From an uncultured Lachnospiraceae bacterium (lineage in GTDB: Bacteria; Bacillota; Clostridia; Lachnospirales; Lachnospiraceae): DNA of 20,160 nt. The position numbers and the translations under genes were made by a program. Shown one piece after another: positions 14,651 to 20,160 of the stretch (its first letter is position 1; every line of letters starts with the position of its first letter). Under the pieces are notes generated by a model. The model was not told the origin of the DNA. It saw nothing but the letters and a program-made list of their open reading frames with translations, and made no database searches. The stretch is from NCBI GenBank assembly GCA_902803635.1, contig CADCQU010000138.1:1-20160 (forward strand), read 5' to 3'.

Positions 14651-15400
14651 TTAATACTGTACCATAAATCCGCCGCCAATGCAAACCGTGAGGAAGAATA
14701 CTGCGGGAGTTCCGCCGGTCAGAAGGACGGCCGCGGCCGCATCAAGCGTCGCACCGGTCGTATAGATATCATCCACCAACAGCACGGGCACTTTGGGCGC
14801 CGGTTCACCCAGCTCCATGGCCGCAGCAAGAGCCTCCCGCCTCTTTTCGGGCGTAAGCTCCTTCAGCGGCGGCGTCTTCTTCGTTCGCAGGAGGACCTTC
14901 GGCAAATGCATAAGCCCCGAAAGCTCCGCTATCTTTGCGGAGAGAACCTCCGCCTGGTTGTAACCGCGCTCGCGCAGCCGCTTCTTATGGATCGGGACAG
15001 GAAGCACCGCACGGACCCCCCAGTCGAGCAGACTGCTTTCGGCCTCCTGGAAAACCTCCTCCGCCAGGACCTCCCCGTACTCCCGCCGTCCCTTGTACTT
15101 AAAGTAGGACATCGCGGAGCGCATCGTCTCGTCATAGAGAAAAACGCCCTTCCCCCGCGTAAATACGTGTGGATTTTTCCGGCAGTCCGGGCAAATGCGC
15201 TCCCCATCCTGCACGGGCTTCCCGCAGACATGGCAACGGGCCGTCCGGATGCGCGGAAGCCTTCCCCGGCATTCCGGGCAAATGCCCAGCCCCGGCGGGG
15301 CTGGCGCGTGGCAGACGGGACAGCGTCGCGGGAACAGAAGGTCCAGGCAGAGGCTGCCCAACCGTCTTCCGCTTTTTTCCTTTCCCTCCGTCTTCTGCAT
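14651..15400 (-). CDS. comF: ComF family protein (amidophosphoribosyltransferase-like)
   Basis: A 249-residue cytoplasmic protein with two N-terminal four-cysteine zinc-finger-like clusters (Cys27/30/41/44 and Cys56/59/70/73), the conserved VPVPIHKKRLRERGYNQA block (134-151) and the PRPP-binding signature VLLVDDIYTTGAT (206-218). ComF proteins are required late in natural transformation, associated with single-strand DNA handling after uptake. The start ATG has GAGGGGG about 8 bases upstream. It lies downstream of recD2, separated by a tandem-repeat region. Its presence fits, but does not prove, competence. Three CAAATG motifs fall inside it. Confidence 0.93.
   Translation of the reverse strand: MQKTEGKEKSGRRLGSLCLDLLFPRRCPVCHAPAPPGLGICPECRGRLPRIRTARCHVCGKPVQDGERICPDCRKNPHVFTRGKGVFLYDETMRSAMSYFKYKGRREYGEVLAEEVFQEAESSLLDWGVRAVLPVPIHKKRLRERGYNQAEVLSAKIAELSGLMHLPKVLLRTKKTPPLKELTPEKRREALAAAMELGEPAPKVPVLLVDDIYTTGATLDAAAAVLLTGGTPAVFFLTVCIGGGFMVQY
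14656..14684 (-). promoter_or_regulatory. Candidate promoter for the cdaA operon
   Basis: On the minus strand, -35 TTGCAT (14679-14684) and -10 TACAGT (14656-14661) are 17 bases apart, with TG one base before the -10. It lies in the last codons of comF and would give a 5' untranslated region of about 40 bases before the TTG start at 14611. A poly-U stretch of eight (14633-14640) follows in the leader. It is preceded by a GTTTGC/GCAAAC repeat with a large loop, which could act as a weak comF terminator. Confidence 0.45.
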
Positions 15401-15459
15401 CTGCGCGCCCCCTCTTCCAATCTGTCAAAAACTGATACGCTTCTGTTATTTTTCTCGCC

Positions 15460-15615
15460 CTACAGCAGGGTTCCTCGCAGTGAACGGGAAGAAAGACGCT
15501 TCCAACATCCCATGCTATCCATCAGGCTTCCTCCTCACGCTCGGGATGAAAGACACTTTCCATGTTTCCCTGCTATCAATCAGGTTTTCTGCCCGGGATG
15601 AACATACTCCCAGTT
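15460..15615. repeat. Three tandem units covering the recD2 3' end
   Basis: Units begin at 15460, 15515 and 15573 (periods 55 and 58), starting CTACAGCAGG, CTATCCATCAGG and CTATCAATCAGG. Units one and two share the GGGAAGAAAGACG / GGGATGAAAGACA core. The third is the genuine recD2 end and includes the stop at 15580-15582. The others have diverged and encode no continuation in a shared frame. This is the same arrangement as at the gpsA end. Confidence 0.7.
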
Positions 15616-17886
15616 TTCCAGGATTCTTTCGCGAAGCGAGGTATAGCGAAGGCTGTCCTGCCTGTTGTCAATCATCATCTGCACAGTCTCCTCGCTTCCC
15701 AGGATCACTACGCAGGACTTCGCCCGTGTCACCGCCGTATAGAGGAGGTTCCGGGAGAAAAGGAGCTTCGGCCCGCTAAGTAACGGCAGCAGGACCGCCG
15801 GATATTCGCTTCCCTGAGATTTGTGAATCGTCACAGCATAGGCCAGTTCCAGATCCTCCAGGCACCCGTAGGGATATTCGACGAAGCGCCCGTCATCAAA
15901 CTCAATCGTCATGTAACTTGCGGCATGGTTCATCTGCCGGATAATGCCGAGATCCCCATTGAAAATGCCCTCGCCCTGATGAACCGGGGTTCCGTAGCGG
16001 CCCCGTATCTCCCAGACAAGCTCGTAATTGTTGCGCACCTGCATCACCTTGTCGCCCTCGCGGAAAATGCCCTCGCCGAAAGCCTTCTCGGCCTTGGACG
16101 GATCCGCCGGGTTCAGCTGCGCCTGCAAAAGGACGTTGAGCCGTTCCACCCCCAGAGGGCCTTTGCGCATGGGCGTCAGAATCTGGATATCGTAAGGGCG
16201 GGCATGCACGTACTTCGGCAGCTTCTCCCGGATGAGCAGGATCATGTTGCCCACGATGTGATCCACGTTCTGCCGGCGCAGGAAGAAAAAGTCGCGGCTC
16301 TTGTTGTCGAGACGGATTTCCTCCCCCCTGTTGATGCGGTGGGCATTTGTCACGATGTCGGATGCGGCCGCCTGCCGGAAAATGTGCTGGAGACGCACGG
16401 CGGGGAAAATTTCGGCCGCCAGAACGTCCCGGAGCACGGCCCCCGGCCCTACAGAGGGGAGCTGGTCCACGTCGCCGACCAGGACGAGCCGGGTACCCAC
16501 GGGGACGGCCTGCAAAAGTGCGTACATGAGGGCCACGTCCACCATGGACATCTCGTCGATAATGATCACATCGGCCTCCAGCGGGTTGTCTGCATTACGT
16601 TCAAAATGCACATGCCCGTCCATATCCTCCGAGGTGCTGCTGACCTCCAACAGCCGGTGGATGGTCGAGGCCTCGCAGCCGGTAGCCTCCGTCATCCTGC
16701 GGGCAGCCCGCCCTGTGGGCGCTGCCAAGAGGATTGTGAGATCCAGAGACCGGAAATACCGAAGCATCGTGCTGACCGTCGTCGTCTTGCCGGTTCCCGG
16801 CCCGCCGGTCATGACGAGGAGGCCATTTGTCGCGGCCAGGACCACCGCCTCCGTCTGCTCCTTCGCAAGCTCGATGCCGCTCTCACGGCCAATCTGCAGA
16901 AGCTGCTTCTCCACCGCCGCCGTATCCTTCGAGAGTACCCGCGAAAGCTCGCATAGCTTCTGCGCGATTCCCCGCTCCATCTGGAAGTAGTGGGTAAGGT
17001 ACACGATCCGCTCCCTTCCCTCCTCCTTTTCCATGTCGCGAAGCGTAATCCTCCGCGAAAGGGCAAGATCCTGGAGCTGGTTCTGGATGAGTTCCCGCGA
17101 AACGCCTAGGATCTCCTCGGCATTTGCAAGAAGCTCCTCCTCCGGCAGATACACGCTCCCCTCGCCCACGGCAAGCCCCAGAACATGGAGGATGCCGCAG
17201 CGAATGCGGTATTCGGAATCCTCAGGAATCCCGACCTTGGCCGCGATGGCATCAGCCGTCTTAAACCCGATTCCGTGGATATCCTCCGCCAGCCGATAGG
17301 GGTTCTGCTGTAATATATCGTATATCTCCTCGCCATATTTATTATAAATGCGCACTCCCATGGCAAGGGTAATCCCGTATTTTTGCAGGAAGATCATCGC
17401 CCGACGCATATTGCGCTGGTCGTCCACCTGCCTTGCAATCTCGCGGGCCTTCTTCTGGCTGATGCCCCGCACCTCGGCCAGCCGCTCCGGCTGCTCCTCC
17501 AGAATCCGCAGGGTATCCTTCCCGAACATTTTCACGATCCGGGCGGCGAGAGCCTCCCCGATTCCCTTGATGGCCCCGGAAGCCAAATACCGCTCAATGG
17601 CCTCCCGCCCTTCGGGAACAGCCTCCGAGTAGCTTTCCACCTTGAACTGCTCCCCGTAGGAAGCATGGGAGACCATCCTCCCCTCCGCCTCAATGGAAAG
17701 CCCCTCGCTGATGGTCGGGAAAAAACCCACCATAGTCATTGCCTTCCCCCGGGTCTTTAAGAGGAGCACCGTGTAGCCATTCTCCTCGTTTCTGAAAATG
17801 ACCCTCTCCACGATGCCGCGCACCCTGTTGGCGTCTGTCCTTTCGGTTCGGGCGTTCTCCGTCCCCTCCCCTTTCGTGTACTCCAT
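15580..17886 (-). CDS. recD2: RecD2-type ATP-dependent DNA helicase
   Basis: Superfamily 1B 5'-3' helicase of the RecBC-independent RecD2 group, involved in replication fork and repair processing. The 768 residues contain an N-terminal OB-like domain (about 22-90), a helix-hairpin-helix region (about 100-225, with ASGAIKGIG and IHGIGFKTAD), Walker A GGPGTGKTT (361-369), APTGRAA (389-395), DEMSMVD (444-450), GDVDQLPSVGPG (471-482) and C-terminal TIHKSQGSEYPAV (686-698) with YTAVTRAK (716-723). The ATG at 17886 is preferred over one at 17907, which lies inside the upstream gene. AGGTGAGGGG, overlapping the mreB-like stop 4 bases away, is its ribosome binding site. Confidence 0.96.
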   Translation of the reverse strand: MEYTKGEGTENARTERTDANRVRGIVERVIFRNEENGYTVLLLKTRGKAMTMVGFFPTISEGLSIEAEGRMVSHASYGEQFKVESYSEAVPEGREAIERYLASGAIKGIGEALAARIVKMFGKDTLRILEEQPERLAEVRGISQKKAREIARQVDDQRNMRRAMIFLQKYGITLAMGVRIYNKYGEEIYDILQQNPYRLAEDIHGIGFKTADAIAAKVGIPEDSEYRIRCGILHVLGLAVGEGSVYLPEEELLANAEEILGVSRELIQNQLQDLALSRRITLRDMEKEEGRERIVYLTHYFQMERGIAQKLCELSRVLSKDTAAVEKQLLQIGRESGIELAKEQTEAVVLAATNGLLVMTGGPGTGKTTTVSTMLRYFRSLDLTILLAAPTGRAARRMTEATGCEASTIHRLLEVSSTSEDMDGHVHFERNADNPLEADVIIIDEMSMVDVALMYALLQAVPVGTRLVLVGDVDQLPSVGPGAVLRDVLAAEIFPAVRLQHIFRQAAASDIVTNAHRINRGEEIRLDNKSRDFFFLRRQNVDHIVGNMILLIREKLPKYVHARPYDIQILTPMRKGPLGVERLNVLLQAQLNPADPSKAEKAFGEGIFREGDKVMQVRNNYELVWEIRGRYGTPVHQGEGIFNGDLGIIRQMNHAASYMTIEFDDGRFVEYPYGCLEDLELAYAVTIHKSQGSEYPAVLLPLLSGPKLLFSRNLLYTAVTRAKSCVVILGSEETVQMMIDNRQDSLRYTSLRERILENWEYVHPGQKT

Positions 17887-17890
17887 CCCC

Positions 17891-18898
17891 TCACCTCGCG
17901 TGCGCATGCATACGGCTCAGGGCTTCCATGCGTTCCTTATAAAACGCGGCCCCCTCCGCAACGCAGAGATCCGCATTCTCCGCCGTCACGGTGTTGATGG
18001 TCGTGCGTTCCTCGATGAGCTCCTCGAAACCGGAAATGAGGGCTCCGCCGCCCGTCAGCACAATCCCGCGGTCGGCAATGTCCGCGGCAAGCTCCGGCGG
18101 GGTCTTCTCCAACACGCCGTGCACCGCCTCGGCAATCTCCGCCGCCGCATCCTGGGCGGCCAGGCGAACCTCTTCCGAGGTGATGACAATCGTCATCGGC
18201 AGGCCTGTCAGGACGTTTCGGCCGGTCACCTTGGTGTCCATGAGGCCCGGCCGCTGGTAAACCGCCCCGACCTTCTGTTTGACCTCCTCCGCCTGGCTCT
18301 CGCCGATAAAAAGGCTGTGGTGGCGGCGGACATAGCGGGCAATGGCCGCAGTAAAGCTCTCGCCGCCAACGCTCACGGTCTTTTCCAGCACCGGAGCACC
18401 CACGGAAATCAGCGCAATGTTGGTGCTGCTCCCGCCGATATCCACCACCATGTTCCCAACAGGCTTGGTGATATCGATGCCGGCCCCGATGGCCGCGCAG
18501 ACAGTTCCGGGAGCGATGGTCACGTCGCGTGCGCCCGCCTGGAAGACGGCCTCCTCGACCGCGCGTTTTTCCACCGGCGTGAGTCCCACGGGCAGGCAAA
18601 TGCTGATGACCGGCTTCCGGATGGCTCGTCTCCCCATGGCTTTCGCCAGAAAATGCTGGAGCAGCTTCTCCACCATGGCATAATCGGTAATCACGCCATT
18701 TTTGAGGGGGCGGATGGCAACCACCCCGCCCGTCACGCGCGAAAGCATCTGCCTGGCCTCCTCGCCGTAGGCGAGAATCCGGTCCGCGTCCTTGTCATAG
18801 GCAATGAGAGCCGGCTCCATCACCACCACCCCGCGGGTGCGGGCGTAAATTACGATGGTCGAGCTTCCCAGATCAATGCCATAATCCGTCTGTGCCAT
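17891..18898 (-). CDS. MreB/Mbl-like actin-family protein (divergent)
   Basis: A 335-residue bacterial actin homologue, presumably involved in cell-shape control at the membrane. It shows phosphate-1 DLGSST (9-14, normally DLGTANT), phosphate-2 VVDIGGSSTN (151-160, normally DIGGGTTE) and the adenosine motif GIVLTGGGALISG (278-290). The segment normally EEPMAAAIGAG reads PGTVCAAIGAG (130-140), so the glutamate tied to ATP hydrolysis in MreB is absent. ATG at 18898 has GGAGG 8 bases upstream. It has its own promoter, is followed by recD2 within 4 bases, and is not accompanied by mreC or mreD. It may be a paralogue with altered dynamics; family membership is clear, exact orthology is not. Confidence 0.87.
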   Translation of the reverse strand: MAQTDYGIDLGSSTIVIYARTRGVVVMEPALIAYDKDADRILAYGEEARQMLSRVTGGVVAIRPLKNGVITDYAMVEKLLQHFLAKAMGRRAIRKPVISICLPVGLTPVEKRAVEEAVFQAGARDVTIAPGTVCAAIGAGIDITKPVGNMVVDIGGSSTNIALISVGAPVLEKTVSVGGESFTAAIARYVRRHHSLFIGESQAEEVKQKVGAVYQRPGLMDTKVTGRNVLTGLPMTIVITSEEVRLAAQDAAAEIAEAVHGVLEKTPPELAADIADRGIVLTGGGALISGFEELIEERTTINTVTAENADLCVAEGAAFYKERMEALSRMHAHAR

Positions 18899-18937
18899 AG
18901 AAAAAACCTCCGTGCGGCAAATGCCATCTACTCTAAT

Positions 18938-18946
18938 ACTATAGCA
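18938..18946 (-). promoter_or_regulatory. Extended -10 promoter of the mreB-like gene
   Basis: TGCTATAGT on the minus strand (TG, one base, TATAGT) sits about 40 bases before the ATG, after a GC-rich spacer with no good -35. The 5' untranslated region contains GGCATTTGCC, one CAAATG motif. Upstream, GAATCCG occurs twice 12 bases apart (18972-18991 area), a possible regulator site. The rest of the 121-base gap to uvrA shows no terminator. Confidence 0.5.
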
Positions 18947-19019
18947 TACCACGCCCCCGCCTTTCCTTCAACGGATTCTAAGCGGATTCCACGAATTTTT
19001 CATTTTTCACTCTCAAAGA

Positions 19020-20160
19020 TCAATCTCCCGCCCTTTGCCTTGCCTTATCAAGTTCCCTTCGAATATACCGCCCCGTATAGGAAGCTTCGATATTCGCAAC
19101 CTCCTCAGGCGTCCCGTAGGCGACCAGCGTCCCTCCCTTGTCGCCCCCCTCCGGGCCGAGGTCGATGATGTAGTCCGCACTCTTGATGACATCGAGGTTG
19201 TGCTCGATGACGACCACGGTGTTTCCCTCGGCGGCAAACCGCTGCAGGATTTCCACCAGCCGTTCCACGTCCGCAAAATGCAGGCCCGTGGTAGGCTCGT
19301 CCAGGATATAGATGGTCCTTCCCGTGCTCCTGCGGGAGAGCTCGGCGGCCAGCTTGATACGCTGCGCCTCCCCGCCGGAGAGCTCCGTCGAGGGCTGGCC
19401 GAGGCGCACGTAGGAAAGCCCCACGTCGTAGAGCGTCTGAATCTTGTTCTTGATCCGCGGCAAATGCTCGAAAAAGACGAGGGCCTCCTCGACGGTCATG
19501 TTGAGGACATCGTAAATGTTCTTGTCACGGTAGTGGACATCCAGGGTCTCACGGTTGTACCTTTTCCCGTGACAGACCTCGCAGGGCACGTAGACATCCG
19601 GTAGAAAGTGCATCTCAATTTTCACGATCCCGTCGCCCTGGCAGGCCTCGCACCGCCCTCCCTTGACGTTAAACGAGAACCGGCCCTTCTTGTACCCGCG
19701 GGCCTTCGCGTCCGTCGTCCCCGCAAAGAGGTCGCGGATAAGGTCGAAGACCCCCGTGTAGGTCGCCGGGTTCGAGCGCGGCGTCCGTCCGATGGGCGAC
19801 TGGTCGATGTCAATCACCTTGTCGAGTTGCTCAATACCGAGAATTTCCCGGTGCTTGCCGGGCACCTCGTGCGCCCGGTTTAAGTCGCGCGAGAGTCGTT
19901 TTTCCAAAACCTCGTTAACGAGGGAGCTCTTGCCGGAGCCGGAAACGCCCGTCACGCAGGTGAAAACCCCCAGCGGGATGTCCACGTCGAGGTCTTTGAG
20001 GTTGTTGACCGCCGCGCCGCGAATTTTCAGCCAGCCCGTCGGCTGCCGCCGTTCCCTCGGCACGGGAATAAAACGTTTCCCGGAGAGGAACTGTCCGGTC
20101 ACCGACGCCGGCACCTGCATCACCTCCTCCGCCGTCCCGATGGCCACGAGCTCGCCGCCA
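19020..20160 (-). CDS. uvrA: Excinuclease ABC subunit A, C-terminal part (cut by window edge)
   Basis: UvrA is the damage-recognition ABC ATPase of nucleotide excision repair. The visible 379 residues are the C-terminal part; the reading frame stays open to the edge (GGELVAIGT before the first GTG), so the start lies outside. Visible features are the second Walker [10 protein letters not shown], the zinc module CEAC...CEVC (19 residues apart), ABC signature [12 protein letters not shown], Walker [13 protein letters not shown] and the H-loop region [10 protein letters not shown]. The tail ([13 protein letters not shown]) is short. uvrB would normally lie upstream. The downstream mreB-like gene has its own promoter. 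Confidence 0.98.
   Translation of the reverse strand, partial: GGELVAIGTAEEVMQVPASVTGQFLSGKRFIPVPRERRQPTGWLKIRGAAVNNLKDLDVDIPLGVFTCVTGVSGSGKSSLVNEVLEKRLSRDLNRAHEVPGKHREILGIEQLDKVIDIDQSPIGRTPRSNPATYTGVFDLIRDLFAGTTDAKARGYKKGRFSFNVKGGRCEACQGDGIVKIEMHFLPDVYVPCEVCHGKRYNRETLDVHYRDKNIYDVLNMTVEEALVFFEHLPRIKNKIQTLYDVGLSYVRLGQPSTELSGGEAQRIKLAAELSRRSTGRTIYILDEPTTGLHFADVERLVEILQRFAAEGNTVVVIEHNLDVIKSADYIIDLGPEGGDKGGTLVAYGTPEEVANIEASYTGRYIRRELDKARQRAGD

Larger units (their letters stand above)
668..19466. repeat. Dispersed short motif G-R-CAAATG-S, 31 cores
   Basis: Plus-strand CAAATG starts at 668, 970, 2545, 2742, 3344, 4011, 4507, 8855, 9947, 10889, 12358, 14903, 15192, 15279, 18597, 18918 and 19461. 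Minus-strand copies (CATTTG on plus) start at 2619, 3146, 3537, 3647, 5471, 6559, 6686, 7228, 7905, 9381, 10807, 16344, 16824 and 17121. Counting in motif orientation, the base before the core is G (20) or A (8) in 28 of 31, the base after is C (17) or G (10) in 27, and the base at -2 is G in 22. Twenty copies fit GRCAAATGS. With independent bases at 57% GC I expect about 7 cores and under 1 full match. Counts were made by eye. Confidence 0.8.

Noticed and set aside
15425..15430. TTGACA on the minus strand as the -35 of a comF promoter
   Set aside because: It lies about 30 bases before the comF ATG with no -10 at proper spacing, which would fall in the ribosome binding site.
668..19466. CAAATG enrichment as a simple codon-pair effect
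   Set aside because: Copies occur in all three frames in both orientations and in non-coding leaders, so one dipeptide preference cannot produce them.
1..20160. CRISPR arrays, insertion sequences, tRNA or prophage genes
   Set aside because: No regularly spaced repeats, transposase or integrase reading frames, or tRNA-like cloverleaf sequences were seen.

Overview
The window (GC about 57% by eye) looks like a chromosomal segment of a Gram-positive anaerobe of the Clostridia, most likely a GC-rich member of the Lachnospiraceae. The evidence is the gene set: formate-tetrahydrofolate ligase, an ECF folate transporter under a THF riboswitch, a CdaA/YbbR c-di-AMP module, PlsY/GpsA lipid synthesis, RecD2 and strong AGGAGG ribosome binding sites. 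It holds 16 genes (15 complete, one cut by the right edge). All are on the minus strand except one aldo/keto reductase. No tRNA, rRNA, insertion sequence, prophage or CRISPR array is visible.

Region 1 (1-3809) is a folate/one-carbon block: fhs, folT and metF. folT has a clear promoter and a long leader carrying a class I tetrahydrofolate riboswitch, so cellular folate probably controls folate uptake and possibly fhs by read-through. Region 2 (3810-4912) holds an aldo/keto reductase on the plus strand, with its own extended -10 promoter, converging on gpsA across terminator hairpins that lie in a short tandem repeat. Region 3 (4913-14611) is a long collinear cell-envelope run. Read 5' to 3' on the minus strand it is: two membrane proteins of unknown function, cdaA, ybbR, an HPr-family protein, a dacF-type carboxypeptidase, a glucose-1-phosphate cytidylyltransferase, der, plsY and gpsA. 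Gaps are short (a 4-base overlap up to about 96 bases), which suggests one or a few operons linking c-di-AMP signalling, peptidoglycan, surface sugars, ribosome assembly and phospholipid synthesis. Region 4 (14651-20160) holds an MreB-like gene, recD2 and comF, plus the C-terminal third or so of uvrA.

The most unusual signal is not a gene. A short motif, consensus G-R-CAAATG-S, occurs about once per kilobase in both orientations (31 CAAATG cores, 20 fitting the full consensus), in all six coding phases and also in leaders. That density and behaviour resemble DNA uptake sequences of Neisseria and Pasteurellaceae or the cyanobacterial HIP1 repeat. I know of no such motif described for Clostridia. 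Two genes, gpsA and recD2, also have 3' ends that are copied in tandem just downstream of their stop codons.
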